Source: a candidate division TA06 bacterium B3_TA06 (GTDB lineage Bacteria; Hydrothermota; Tepidihabitantia; B3-TA06). Taken from it: DNA of 64,000 bases. Under the pieces are notes generated by a model. That model did not search any database. It saw nothing but the letters and a program-made list of their open reading frames with translations, and was not told the origin of the DNA. Numbering within the stretch: the stretch's first letter is position 1; each line of letters opens with the position of its first letter. The stretch covers positions 248,001 to 312,000 of the forward strand of contig NJBO01000001.1 of NCBI GenBank assembly GCA_005223075.1, given 5' to 3'. Shown here one piece after another: positions 19,476 to 28,425 of the stretch. The position numbers were made by a program, and so were the translations under genes.

Positions 19476-19507
19476 CCATTAGTTTAAATAAAATCAGGAG
19501 GAGGCCT

Positions 19508-20482
19508 GTGTTCAGATCCAAGATCGGTTTCGTTTTCTCCGGCGGGGCCGCGCGTATCGCCCAGGAGTGTGCCCTTACCAAGGCCCTCATGGAGGGGTTG
19601 ACACCCTCCGGGCGAAAGATTCGCCCCGACGTGGTGGCTGGGACAAGCTCAGGTGCTTTGAACGCCGTGGCGGTTAATGCTATCCTGAAGACAAAGGACG
19701 GCAAAGCGGGCAAAGGTATGAGCTGGGAGGACTACAAGAAGATTCTATTCGATCTGGATGACGGCAAGATCTTCGACATAACGCCCCGCGGGCTTGCAAG
19801 GATCGTCCCCCGCAACATCCCTGAAGGGTTTATTCTTGACACCGCCCCTCTGCGCAGGCTGCTTGAGGAAGTGCTTCAAGAAAAGATGGGGTTTCGGAGC
19901 CTTGGGGACCTCTATCTGCCTACCTACATCTCGGTGGTGGGGCGCGATACTGGCAAGACACTAAGGCTCTACAGCCGCGACCCTGACCCTCGAATAAGAA
20001 AACTTCCGCTTCTGGACGTTCTTATGGCCAGCACCGCCATTCCGGTGGCTTTTAAGCCTCGAGAGATCAAAGGACTCAAAGGAAGTTTCTTCGACGGAGG
20101 GGTAGGGCGCGACGGCATCCCGGTGGAGGCGATGGCCGCCGAGCACTGCAGAGAACTTTACATAATCTCAAGGATGCGCGGCGATGAGACCATGACCGGC
20201 GTGACCGTATTCAAGAAAAGAAGACCCAGGGTGCCAAAGATCCTTTTGAATGTCCTCCTTGCAATGGAGTACCTCATAGATGCCCTCTTCGAGAGCGAGC
20301 TTGACCGCGCCCCGCAGATAGCACGGCGCGCGTTCCTGTATCTGCCGAAGCTTTTCAAACAATATCCGCTGCTTGATTTTTCCACCCAGCGCGAACAGTA
20401 CGAGGAAACCCTGGAATGGGCCAAGAAGCACGACCCGGTTGAGATAAAGAAGCCTAGAAAACGCTTCCTTGGGTTGTTCTAA
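19508..20482 (+). CDS. patatin-like phospholipase 1
   Basis: 324 residues from GTG 19508, chosen because SD AGGAGGAGG ends four bases before it and the promoter lies just upstream. It shows the oxyanion loop FSGGAARIA, the nucleophile elbow AGTSSGAL (GxSxG) and the catalytic Asp in FFDGGVGRDG: a complete Ser-Asp dyad. Patatins hydrolyse acyl ester bonds of phospholipids or related lipids. No signal peptide, so it probably acts at the inner face of the membrane. The next gene is a paralogue of the same length (324 residues). Confidence 0.88.
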   Translation: MFRSKIGFVFSGGAARIAQECALTKALMEGLTPSGRKIRPDVVAGTSSGALNAVAVNAILKTKDGKAGKGMSWEDYKKILFDLDDGKIFDITPRGLARIVPRNIPEGFILDTAPLRRLLEEVLQEKMGFRSLGDLYLPTYISVVGRDTGKTLRLYSRDPDPRIRKLPLLDVLMASTAIPVAFKPREIKGLKGSFFDGGVGRDGIPVEAMAAEHCRELYIISRMRGDETMTGVTVFKKRRPRVPKILLNVLLAMEYLIDALFESELDRAPQIARRAFLYLPKLFKQYPLLDFSTQREQYEETLEWAKKHDPVEIKKPRKRFLGLF

Positions 20483-20553
20483 ATCCAGGTCTTTGATCTG
20501 CATCTCAGTCTTAGGGGATAAGCTCAGAAGCCTTTTTTATGCGTCGGTTACAC

Positions 20554-20581
20554 TTGACAAAACCTTGATTCTGCTTAGAGT
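20554..20581 (+). promoter_or_regulatory. patatin-2 promoter
   Basis: TTGACA (20554-20559), 16-bp spacer, TAGAGT (20576-20581). Confidence 0.7.
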
Positions 20582-20621
20582 AGATTGCATAATGATCTAG
20601 ATAGATATCAAAGGAGAGGCT

Positions 20622-21596
20622 ATGGCTACAAAACGAATCGCTTTTTGCATCACAGGAGGAGGAGCGCGCATCTCTCAGCAGGCGGCGATGTGCGATTTTT
20701 TGATAACCGAAAAAGGAAAGGTTCCGGAGGTCCTTTCCGGAACCTCGGCAGGAGGGCTTCTTACCGTTGCGGTTGATTCCATACTGGCCGAACGCTGGGG
20801 TTGGGACGGACTCAAGAACATACTCTGGAACGTGAAGAACGACGAGATATACAGGAATATCCCCGTATTAAAGAAGGCTGTTCTTATCCTGTGTAAGCGT
20901 TTCGCTGCATGGTACGAGACCTCACCAGAACGCGAACTCTTCAGGAAGATGCTGAAAGAGATCAAAATCAATAAACTCAAGGAGCTTAAGAGAATCTGCT
21001 ACATCTGCGGTGTGCGAAATCAAGACGGGCATGATACACGCTGGTATAATCGAGATAAGAATCATGGTGAGCTTAAGATCGAGGATGTGCTCATGGGGAC
21101 CTCGGCCATACCATTCAAGTTCCCGCCCCAGGAGGTACCTTACAACTCGGGACCATACTATGTTGACGGCGGGGCCGGGCGTGACTTCTCGCCGCTTGAG
21201 GTGCTTTTTGAACATCCATTGGACGAGATATACATCATGACCCCTGGCCGAAGCAAGAACCCACCCAAGATCAACTCACAGTGGATCGTGGACAACGTCT
21301 ACGCGGCGGTGGATCACATGTTGAACGATCTCTTTGACCTGCAGGTTGACTACTACCCCAGGCTTGACCCCCAGACCGACTACTACGTGATTCAACCGGT
21401 CTTCGAGTATCCCTTCGACCCCATTGACTTCGAGAAGGGTTTCGAGCAGTACAAAGCAACCTGGAGATGGCTGGAGAAGAACTTTGATAAGATCAAGCCC
21501 CAGCCCTCGGACTGGCCGCCCAAGAGACATAAAGCCAAACCTGGGATAGAGACGATCTTGAAGCTCATGGCGCGCCGCGAAAGCAAAAGGAGGTGA
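20622..21596 (+). CDS. patatin-like phospholipase 2
   Basis: 324 residues, ATG with SD AAAGGAGAGG. Oxyanion loop ITGGGARIS, nucleophile SGTSAGGL, catalytic Asp in YVDGGAGRDFSP. It is a diverged tandem paralogue of the preceding gene (same length, same motif order), but with its own promoter, so the two may be expressed separately. The C-terminus is Lys/Arg-rich. Substrate unknown. Confidence 0.88.
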   Translation: MATKRIAFCITGGGARISQQAAMCDFLITEKGKVPEVLSGTSAGGLLTVAVDSILAERWGWDGLKNILWNVKNDEIYRNIPVLKKAVLILCKRFAAWYETSPERELFRKMLKEIKINKLKELKRICYICGVRNQDGHDTRWYNRDKNHGELKIEDVLMGTSAIPFKFPPQEVPYNSGPYYVDGGAGRDFSPLEVLFEHPLDEIYIMTPGRSKNPPKINSQWIVDNVYAAVDHMLNDLFDLQVDYYPRLDPQTDYYVIQPVFEYPFDPIDFEKGFEQYKATWRWLEKNFDKIKPQPSDWPPKRHKAKPGIETILKLMARRESKRR

Positions 21597-21650
21597 ATGA
21601 AGCGAAGAGGTTCGTATTGCGCAAAGCCTGATAATACAGATCAACTTAGC

Positions 21651-21702
21651 ATGTAGTGCGAACCTTCAGGTTCGCTAGCGAGACTGAAGTCTCGCACTAC
21701 GT
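21651..21702. repeat. paired hairpins (BIME-like), possible bidirectional terminator
   Basis: GTAGTGCGAAC...GTTCGC is followed at once by GCGAGACTGAAGTCTCGCACTAC: two different hairpins sharing the outer GTAGT/ACTAC shoulders. They lie between two convergent genes. Confidence 0.75.
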
Positions 21703-21728
21703 GTTAGATTTTCCCTTCGGGGTGAGAA

Positions 21729-22274
21729 TCAGGAACGGTAGTTTGCCCGGATGGTGAAGCCAAAGACCCCCTGAAGCGGTGTGAGCAGTGGAAAGGAGTA
21801 GGTGGCCTGAGCGCGAAGCAGGAAGTGCCTTGATAGGAAGAAAAGTCCTGCCATCTCGGCGTCAAGATTGAATCTAATAGGATAGCGATCCTTCTCCTCC
21901 TCAATGTAGTAGCTGAAGCGGCGAAGTGATGGCCCCAGGCCCACAGCGCCCTGAAGGGTTCCTTCCTGGTTAAGGACAAACAGCCTATACTCGACCAGAA
22001 GCGCAAGATGCTGGTCGCGGAAAAGGGTCTGACGGCTCTCGCTGCGCCAGAACGTTTCGCCATAGACCATTATCACATCAAACCCCTCACGCCCAGCGTA
22101 GTAACCGGCTTCCGACTCAACCCGCCATCCGCTCTGGATCACCGAAAGGTTCTGAAGTCGGGCAGAGGGTTCACCTCCAAGGTAATGACTGCTTCCACCG
22201 CCAACGCCGACCGCCCAGCTGGCGGCAAAAAGTGGCTGGGTGAGGAGAAAAAGAAAAATGGCCCTGGTGTTCAC
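21729..22274 (-). CDS. putative outer-membrane beta-barrel protein
   Basis: 181 residues from GTG 22274. An N-terminal signal peptide (AIFLFLLTQPLFAASWA, cleavage likely after FAA) is followed by alternating amphipathic strands (GVGGGSSHYLGG, HLALLVEYRLFVLN, HFLLRAQATYSFPL), the pattern of a small barrel. It begins three bases after the DUF3160 stop and is co-transcribed with that gene. No family recognised. Confidence 0.6.
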   Translation of the reverse strand: MNTRAIFLFLLTQPLFAASWAVGVGGGSSHYLGGEPSARLQNLSVIQSGWRVESEAGYYAGREGFDVIMVYGETFWRSESRQTLFRDQHLALLVEYRLFVLNQEGTLQGAVGLGPSLRRFSYYIEEEKDRYPIRFNLDAEMAGLFFLSRHFLLRAQATYSFPLLTPLQGVFGFTIRANYRS

Positions 22275-22277
22275 ACC

Positions 22278-24326
22278 TTAACGTCCGAAGAGCGCGTTCG
22301 TCCAGCTAGGCTTGGCCGGGGCTTGGCCTCGACCCAGCATCTCCTGCCACGCCTCATCGGTCAGTCTATCTGCCATCGGCTGCTTGAACTCGTAGTAGGT
22401 GTATGTTCCACCCTGTGCCACGTATAGTTTGCCTCCTATCTCCACCAACACGTATAACCGCGCCGGATCGCCTGAAGCTTCCTGGAGCACCTGGCTTGTG
22501 TTTACGTCGGTGTGCACGTCGGCAACAAGCGCCATGCGTTCGTCCGCCTCGCCTGTGACAACCTCACCCAACCTGCGAGGCATGTAGGAAAGGCGTCCCG
22601 CAACGTTCCACAGCCACTCGTGTTCATCCGCAGTCAAAGCTTCACCATAGGCCTGCTTGCGGGCCAGGGTATCCAGCCTATTAAGCGTCTCTGCAAAAGA
22701 AAGGTAGGTATCCCTGATTGGATTATCATGATCTTCGTTTGCAGAGAACTCGGCGATTGTCCGTGCGCAGGAGGCCATCTGAGCGTAAAGCTTGGAAGCT
22801 TGCTCAACCACCGCAAGGTGCAAGGGCGGCGGCGGGGTCTCTTCGTCGCCGGGCGGAGCCGCCATGCCAAGAGCGGTGTAGCTCTGCTTGGCATAGAGGA
22901 TCGCATCGTGGCGAAGCTCGGCCCACGACGCAAGCGCGGTCGTAAGCTTCTTGCGATCCCAGGCCTCTTCATCGGCCTTCGCAGGGGCATCCGACTGTTT
23001 GTAGGCTGCAAAAAGCTCGAACCAGCGGTAGTAAACCGAGGAGCGCCGCTCTGCTGCCGAAAGCGACGCATACCAGCGGACCATCTTCTCGAACTGCTCA
23101 TCGTAGCCCGTGTATTCCGTATCGCCCTCGTCTTTGAGAATCTTCAAAGCCTCTGTCCAGCGGAGCACCGCCATCACGTCAAGGCCTCTGGGGAAAACGC
23201 GCATCGGGCCCAGCTGGGTCATCCCCCAGGTGAAGGGCCTGGGGTCTCTGCTGCCCTGGTAGGTCGTCACCCTGTCTGCGACAAGCTCGGTGAAGATGTA
23301 GGAGTCCGGCACGAACCGCTGGGGCATGAACCGCACCGATAAAGGCACCTCGATGGGTTCCTGGCCGGGATAGAATGCGGCCATCTCCGAGAGTATCTTA
23401 GGCTTGATGTTCTTGTGGAGGTAAGCTGCGAATTCCCGCATTCTTATCTCGTCTTCGATTATATCGGCAACTACCTCTTTGCCGAAGAACTCCCGCGCCT
23501 CTTCCAGCAAAAGCCCGGGTGTTATATCCTCTGCCGCACCGAAGAAGAACGCGGTCGGCTCGTAGATCTCCTCCCAGAGCTGGGTTAGATTGACATCGCC
23601 CTCAAGATGCATGGAGAGGAGGAGTGCCGTTTGCAAAGGAAGCACGGGGTCGCTTCCCTCCTTGGGAACGTGCAACGGCAGCCTCCCGTACCACATCATG
23701 GCCTTGAAGTAGCGGCGGAAATCATCGGATCGGGTGTAATGCCCGCGCGGGACGTACTGCGAGTAATCCTCCTTAACCCCGGGAAGGAAGGCGATCTCCT
23801 GAATGCCCTTGTGCGCCTCGATTCTGGCAAGCTCCTTTGCGACGAACTTTTCGATATCCTTGGGGAGCTCAACCTCCTGACCAAGCAGCCGGGCTCCGAC
23901 CGCGAAGTAGATATACTCCGCCTGAACCGCTTCCTTTAGACCACCCGAAGCCCTCTTCCAATCCTTATGAGCCTTCTGGAGCATGCCGGCGGTGAGCTGC
24001 TCAAGTTTGGGAAGAAGTTCTTCGATCTCCATTATGCGCACGGTGTAGTCTACCATAAGGTGAAGGGTATGGAAGCAAAGGTCGGCTGAGATGAACATCG
24101 GGGTTTGTGGCGACTCGGTGTAGTCGGAGTAGACGTCGTAGATGGTCTTGTAGCCCGTAGGCTGCAGGACGAAACCGATGCTGTCGATCTTCGTAAATTC
24201 GGCCTCTGCCAGCCGATAGCTAAGTTCGGGCTGGGCCTCTTTCGGGTTGAAGCCCTTGAGTCTCCCCGCGTAAGTCATGTTGACTCCGAGGGTTAGGGTT
24301 AATGCAAAGATTGCCACGCTACGCAT
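22278..24326 (-). CDS. DUF3160 secreted protein
   Basis: 682 residues from ATG 24326, preceded by SD AGGAGG; the longer frame from 24347 begins at the transcription start region. A signal peptide (MRSVAIFALTLTLGVNMTYA) is visible. The body matches DUF3160: YDVYSDYTESPQTPMFISADLCFHTLHLM near residue 50-80, and long helical stretches after that. The family occurs in secreted proteins of uncultured bacteria and has no established function. Transcribed with the downstream barrel gene. Confidence 0.8.
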   Translation of the reverse strand: MRSVAIFALTLTLGVNMTYAGRLKGFNPKEAQPELSYRLAEAEFTKIDSIGFVLQPTGYKTIYDVYSDYTESPQTPMFISADLCFHTLHLMVDYTVRIMEIEELLPKLEQLTAGMLQKAHKDWKRASGGLKEAVQAEYIYFAVGARLLGQEVELPKDIEKFVAKELARIEAHKGIQEIAFLPGVKEDYSQYVPRGHYTRSDDFRRYFKAMMWYGRLPLHVPKEGSDPVLPLQTALLLSMHLEGDVNLTQLWEEIYEPTAFFFGAAEDITPGLLLEEAREFFGKEVVADIIEDEIRMREFAAYLHKNIKPKILSEMAAFYPGQEPIEVPLSVRFMPQRFVPDSYIFTELVADRVTTYQGSRDPRPFTWGMTQLGPMRVFPRGLDVMAVLRWTEALKILKDEGDTEYTGYDEQFEKMVRWYASLSAAERRSSVYYRWFELFAAYKQSDAPAKADEEAWDRKKLTTALASWAELRHDAILYAKQSYTALGMAAPPGDEETPPPPLHLAVVEQASKLYAQMASCARTIAEFSANEDHDNPIRDTYLSFAETLNRLDTLARKQAYGEALTADEHEWLWNVAGRLSYMPRRLGEVVTGEADERMALVADVHTDVNTSQVLQEASGDPARLYVLVEIGGKLYVAQGGTYTYYEFKQPMADRLTDEAWQEMLGRGQAPAKPSWTNALFGR

Positions 24327-24347
24327 ACTTCCTCCTTTTCTATTCAC

Positions 24348-24375
24348 ACTATACTTGGGGATACAGGTGAGTCAA
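24348..24375 (-). promoter_or_regulatory. DUF3160 gene promoter
   Basis: Minus strand: TTGACT (24375-24370), 16-bp spacer, TATAGT (24353-24348). Confidence 0.7.
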
Positions 24376-24388
24376 GCGGGTATTTCAT

Positions 24389-24428
24389 CACCCCACACGA
24401 TTGCTGCACACTCGTGCGGGGACCCCGA
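24389..24428 (+). repeat. GGGGACCCCGA-family repeat
   Basis: CACCCCACACGATTGCTG ... GTGCGGGGACCCCGA. It is followed at 24449-24502 by a GCTCCTTT-family element on the other strand whose stem is TCGTC-CTCC-GACGA. Confidence 0.65.
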
Positions 24429-24504
24429 AGCGGCCAGAGGCCGCTTTCTTGCGATCTTTACCCTGTCGGGTCGCAAGCGTCGTCCTCCGACGAAAGGAGC
24501 ATTG

Positions 24505-25755
24505 TCACTTTTTCTTGGGCTTAGTGGATTTAGGTTTAGCCTTCCGCTTCGCCTTTGGCTTTTCTAATCCCTCCGGCGGCGGGCCGACGATTTCTATAAA
24601 CCTCTTGCGGTAAGGCGGCTTTTGCAACGGTGCAAGGTCGGGGTCTTGCCAAGCGTGAGCTGGATCAAAATCCTCTGTTTTTTCTTTCCACTCCTTTAAA
24701 CTCTCTAAAGCTCCATCATATTCACCCAACCTGGCCTGGGCACAAGCAAGATTGTAGTAACCTATTTTACCTTTAGAGAACTCAACCGCCTTTTCTGCGC
24801 TTTCCTTGGCCTTCTTAAACTTCTCCATCGCTTCCTCACTCTCACCAGCTTCAAGCAGCTTAGCACCCCAATTACCCAAAGCACTGGCTCGATTGCCGTA
24901 GGCTTTAGCATCGTCAGGCTTCAGCCTTATCACCTCATCGTAGACCTTCAACGCCTCATCGTAGCGGCCAAGGTTACTTAAAGCTACCCCTTTGTTGCCG
25001 TAGGCTTTAGCATAGTCAGGCCTCAGCCTTATCGCCTCCTCGTAGGCTTTCAACTCTTCCTCATAGCGGCCAAGCTCGCCTAAACAATAGCCCTTCTGGA
25101 ACCACGCATAGGCATTTTCTGGTTCCTTTTCTATTGCTTTCTCAAAGTGCTTTAAAGCTTCCTCATAGTTCTTTTTCCCAAGTTCCAGCTCACCAAGGAG
25201 AATCTCCGGGGTTATCTTATCTTCCAATGTACCAACCTTGGACTCAACTTCATCAAGTCTCTTCATTGTTTCTTCTATTTTTGCAAGATACTCTTCCGCT
25301 CTAGAGGCGCACTCTTCGGTTTTCTTCGTGAATTCTTCCGTCTTCCCCCTTTCCTCTGCCGCCTTAAATCTTTCCTCTCTGGCTTTGTGTAACTCGCCTC
25401 TTGACTTATCAATTTCGTCTCTGGCCTTCTCCAACATATCCCTTACTTTCCCCACCCTCGCAAAACCCAATGCAGCCGCCAAAACGCCTAAGATTCCAAC
25501 AACACCAGCCACTACGCTAATGATAATGGTTGTATTCCTTGCCCCTGCTTCATAGGCACGAGTGAGTCTTTCGCCCAAATCAATGGGAGTGTTAAATTGA
25601 ACTAGGGAGTCGAAACGCTCTTGGGTTCTTTCAAGTTGTGCCTGGGTTTCTTTAAGCTCCACCCTCAACGAGTCAATCTCGGCGCGCAGGGATTCCTCCA
25701 CCTGCCCCACCAGCGGGATCGCGAAAAGGGTAACAAGAAGCGCCCAGTTCCTCAT
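24505..25755 (-). CDS. membrane-anchored coiled-coil TPR protein
   Basis: 416 residues from ATG 25755. A signal-like N-terminus (MRNWALLVTLFAIPLVGQ), a short coiled coil, a transmembrane segment (~80-103, TIIISVVAGVVGILGVLAAA), a long charged coiled coil (~105-190), then about five TPRs (YEEALKHFEKAIEKEPENAY, ...LRPDYAKAYGNKGVALSNLG, ...LKPDDAKAYGNRASALGNWG), and a Lys/Pro-rich tail. Probably a scaffold in the cell envelope. The ATG lies eight bases after a -10 box and has no SD. Confidence 0.8.
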   Translation of the reverse strand: MRNWALLVTLFAIPLVGQVEESLRAEIDSLRVELKETQAQLERTQERFDSLVQFNTPIDLGERLTRAYEAGARNTTIIISVVAGVVGILGVLAAALGFARVGKVRDMLEKARDEIDKSRGELHKAREERFKAAEERGKTEEFTKKTEECASRAEEYLAKIEETMKRLDEVESKVGTLEDKITPEILLGELELGKKNYEEALKHFEKAIEKEPENAYAWFQKGYCLGELGRYEEELKAYEEAIRLRPDYAKAYGNKGVALSNLGRYDEALKVYDEVIRLKPDDAKAYGNRASALGNWGAKLLEAGESEEAMEKFKKAKESAEKAVEFSKGKIGYYNLACAQARLGEYDGALESLKEWKEKTEDFDPAHAWQDPDLAPLQKPPYRKRFIEIVGPPPEGLEKPKAKRKAKPKSTKPKKK

Positions 25756-25763
25756 AGTAAAAA

Positions 25764-25791
25764 ACAATACATATTAACGACACTTTGTCAA
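25764..25791 (-). promoter_or_regulatory. TPR gene promoter, (near-)leaderless
   Basis: Minus strand: TTGACA (25791-25786), 16-bp spacer, TATTGT (25769-25764), eight bases to ATG 25755. Confidence 0.7.
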
Positions 25792-26221
25792 GCCCACCCG
25801 TAACACGCCCTCCGTCATTGCGAGGAGCGATCCCAGGGACAGGCTGGAGAGCCTGTCCTACACGAGTTCGTAGGGGCCGACCTTGAGGTCGGCCCGCACT
25901 TACTCCCTCACCCTTACCCTCTCCCGAAGGGAGAGGGTATAGACCATAGGCGCTGACACGGAAGACATATGAGATCGCCGCGCTCCCTGCGGTCGCTCGC
26001 GATGACAAACAGGTAGGCGGCCTTCCATTCCTGCGATCTTTTCTCCGAAGGAGAAAAGGAGCATAAAAAATCCCCTCCCCTGGTGGGAGGGGATAAAGGG
26101 GAAGGGGTTAATGTGGCACAGGCTCTCCAGCCTGTGCATATTATGTAAACGGACAGGAGCACCCGACCGGGGCACGTGAGTCCGTTCCACATCATTCATC
26201 GCTGCGTTCGAGCAGGGTATA
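25792..26221. repeat. repeat-dense intergenic block (no gene seen)
   Basis: Holds CCCGTAACAC (25797-25806), a half ATTGCGAGG element (25814-25834), GGACAGGCTGGAGAGCCTGTCC (25836-25861), a GTAGGGGC-family palindrome (25870-25897), a CCCTCTCCC/GGGAGAGGG element (25906-25938), an inverted GATCGC...GCGATGAC element (25967-26006), a GCTCCTTT-family element (26030-26062), a CCCCTCCCC/GGGAGGGG element (26075-26109) and GCACAGGCTCTCCAGCCTGTGC (26116-26137). Frames here are repeat-derived. Confidence 0.75.
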
Positions 26222-26249
26222 TTGACCCCACGCGTCTAATCAATACAAT
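26222..26249 (+). promoter_or_regulatory. arcC promoter, leaderless arrangement
   Basis: TTGACC (26222-26227), 16-bp spacer, TACAAT (26244-26249), five bases to GTG 26255. Confidence 0.7.
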
Positions 26250-26254
26250 TCAGG

Positions 26255-27205
26255 GTGGAACGCAGTGCGGTAATAGCGCTGGGCGGGAACGCGCTGGTAA
26301 AAAAGGACGCAAGGTTCGCGTCGTTCGAGGATCAGCGCGAGGTGGTGGAGGAGACCGCCCGCCAGATTGCACAGCTCATGGCCGAGGGCTGGCGCGTGGC
26401 CATAACCCACGGCAACGGCCCGCAGGTGGGTGATCTGCTGTTGATCTCTCACATGGCGCACGAGACGCAGCGCGAGATTCCCCAGATACCGCTGGACGCG
26501 GCCAACGCCTCGACCCAGGGCTCGCTCGGATACCTCATCGCCCAGGCGGTGCGCAACGCACTTGCAACCAACAACACGAAAAACGAGATAGCCGCAGTGG
26601 TGACCCAGGTGGTGGTGGATAGAGCCGACCCTGCGTTCCGCAACCCGACCAAGTTCGTAGGGCCTGCATACAAAATCGAGGAGGCCAACGAGCTGTCCAT
26701 CCGCCTGGGGTGGCGGATGAAGGAGGACCGAGGCCGCGGGTGGCGCAGGGTGGTTGCCTCGCCAAAGCCTCGCGAGATTGTGGAACTACCTGTTATCAAA
26801 CAACTTATGGAAGCTGGGGTGTCGGTGGTCACCGTCGGCGGAGGCGGGATACCGGTAGTTAAAGAAGGAGATAAGCTTAAAGGAGTGGCCGCAGTTATTG
26901 ACAAGGATCACGCATCCTCGCTTCTTGTAACCGGCCTTGAGGCGGAGCTTCTCGCGATTATTGCCCCGGTGGAGCACGTCTACACCGACTTCGGCAAACC
27001 GACCCAGCGCCCGCTCGATCGCCTGAGCGTAGGGGAGGCAAAAAGGCTCATGGCAGCCGGGCAATTCCCACAAGGCAGCATGGGACCGAAGATCGAGGCC
27101 GCGATAAGCTTCCTTGAGGCGGGCGGCAGTAACGTGCTTATAACCGATCCGCCCAACCTGATCAGAGGGATAGTAGGAGAGACCGGAACAAGGATAAAGC
27201 CATGA
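26255..27205 (+). CDS. arcC: carbamate kinase
   Basis: 316 residues from a GTG. The amino-acid-kinase fold motifs are clear: AVIALGGNALVKKD, ITHGNGPQVGDLLL, VVTQVVVD, VTVGGGGIPVV, VIDKDHASSLL, and the C-terminal GSMGPKIEAAISFLEAGG. The enzyme interconverts carbamoyl phosphate + ADP with carbamate + ATP. No arginine deiminase or ornithine carbamoyltransferase gene lies near, so it is not the classical ADI operon. It is coupled by ATGA to the next gene. Confidence 0.93.
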   Translation: MERSAVIALGGNALVKKDARFASFEDQREVVEETARQIAQLMAEGWRVAITHGNGPQVGDLLLISHMAHETQREIPQIPLDAANASTQGSLGYLIAQAVRNALATNNTKNEIAAVVTQVVVDRADPAFRNPTKFVGPAYKIEEANELSIRLGWRMKEDRGRGWRRVVASPKPREIVELPVIKQLMEAGVSVVTVGGGGIPVVKEGDKLKGVAAVIDKDHASSLLVTGLEAELLAIIAPVEHVYTDFGKPTQRPLDRLSVGEAKRLMAAGQFPQGSMGPKIEAAISFLEAGGSNVLITDPPNLIRGIVGETGTRIKP

Positions 27206-28425
27206 GGTTTATCTTGATGCTGGCGATCTCAGGCAAGCTTCTGATCCCTATGGATTTATCCCAGACCAATCACCTGAAAGCCTACGGTATAGCCTATCAT
27301 GCGCTGGCGCGCGGGGAGAAGGTCGAGTGGCTCCTGAATTACCGGGGCGGTTCGTTCCTTGTGGAGAGTTCGAAGGAAAGTGCAAAGGAGTGTCTTCTTG
27401 CAGGGGTCAGGCTCGTGGAGGTAGACATCGGTGCAGAGGCGGCGATCCGGGCTACCATCGAGGAAAGCAACATGAACGCGGTTCTTTTAGAGAAGGCACC
27501 CAAGGTCGCGGTTTACGCCCCCCCTACCGCCGATCCGTGGGATGACGCGGTCAGGCTGGCTTTGGAGTACGCGGAGATTCCATACGATGTGCTGTGGGAC
27601 CCCCAGGTGCTGGCAGGAAAGCTTGCGGATTACGACTGGGTGCACCTGCACCACGAGGACTTTACCGGTCAGTACGGTAAGTTCTACTATAACTACCACA
27701 ACGCCGATTGGTACAAGGAACAGGTGAGGCTCAACGAGGCGACCGCAAAGAAGTTGAGGTTTGAGGGGGTTCCCGAACTGAAGCTGGCGGTGGCAAAGGC
27801 GATCAAGCGCTACGTTCTCGAAGGGGGGTTCCTGTTTGCCATGTGCTCGGCAACCGACACCTATGACATCGCCCTGGCGGCTGAAGCTACGGATGTGGTG
27901 CACCAGATCTTTGACGGCACCCCGATGGACAAGAACTGCCAGAAAAAGCTCAACTACTCGAAGACCTTTGCGTTTGAAAACTTCCAGTTGGTGACCGATC
28001 CCTACCGGTACGAGCACTCCGATATCGACGTAAGCGAGGGTGCGGTGGTCCGAGGCCAGGAAGCGGTGTTCGCGCTGTTTGACTTCTCTGCCAAGTTCGA
28101 TCCGGTACCTTGCATGCTTGTGCAAGACCACACCGCACTTTGCAAGGAGTTTTTGGGCCAGAACACCGGCTTCAACCGCACTCTCATTAAACGAGACGTG
28201 CTGGTACTGGGCGAAGTTAAGGGAACGGAGGAGGTAAAGTACATCCACGGCAACCGCGGTGAGGGGACGTTTACCTTCCTTGGCGGGCACGACCCCGAGG
28301 ATTATGCACACCGGATAGGCGATCCACCTACCGAGCTTGAGATTTACCGGCACTCGCCAGGATACAGGTTGATTCTAAACAACGTGCTCTTCCCGGCGGC
28401 GGAGCGCAAGCCCTTAAAGACATGA
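27202..28425 (+). CDS. 'asparagine synthetase B-like' protein, function unknown
   Basis: 407 residues. The N-terminus is hydrophobic (MRFILMLAISGKLLIPMD), then LSQTNHLKAYGIAYHALARG and WLLNYRGGSFL, which recall a family commonly labelled 'asparagine synthetase B' in Bacteroidetes and Gemmatimonadetes. It lacks the PP-loop ATPase signature and the Cys2 glutaminase of true AsnB, so the name is not supported. The middle (DYDWVHLHHEDFTGQYGKFYYNYH; GGFLFAMCSATDT) looks like a ThuA/class-I-glutaminase-like alpha/beta domain. It overlaps arcC (ATGA) and the DUF89 gene (ATGA), so the three products are made together. Confidence 0.6.
   Translation: MRFILMLAISGKLLIPMDLSQTNHLKAYGIAYHALARGEKVEWLLNYRGGSFLVESSKESAKECLLAGVRLVEVDIGAEAAIRATIEESNMNAVLLEKAPKVAVYAPPTADPWDDAVRLALEYAEIPYDVLWDPQVLAGKLADYDWVHLHHEDFTGQYGKFYYNYHNADWYKEQVRLNEATAKKLRFEGVPELKLAVAKAIKRYVLEGGFLFAMCSATDTYDIALAAEATDVVHQIFDGTPMDKNCQKKLNYSKTFAFENFQLVTDPYRYEHSDIDVSEGAVVRGQEAVFALFDFSAKFDPVPCMLVQDHTALCKEFLGQNTGFNRTLIKRDVLVLGEVKGTEEVKYIHGNRGEGTFTFLGGHDPEDYAHRIGDPPTELEIYRHSPGYRLILNNVLFPAAERKPLKT

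Noticed and set aside
19448-19507. Upstream in-frame start for patatin-1
   Set aside because: It coincides with the -35 box of the gene's promoter; the GTG at 19508 has an excellent SD.
27202-28425. True asparagine synthetase
   Set aside because: No N-terminal catalytic cysteine, no PP-loop SGGxDS motif and too short; the family label appears to be a misannotation.
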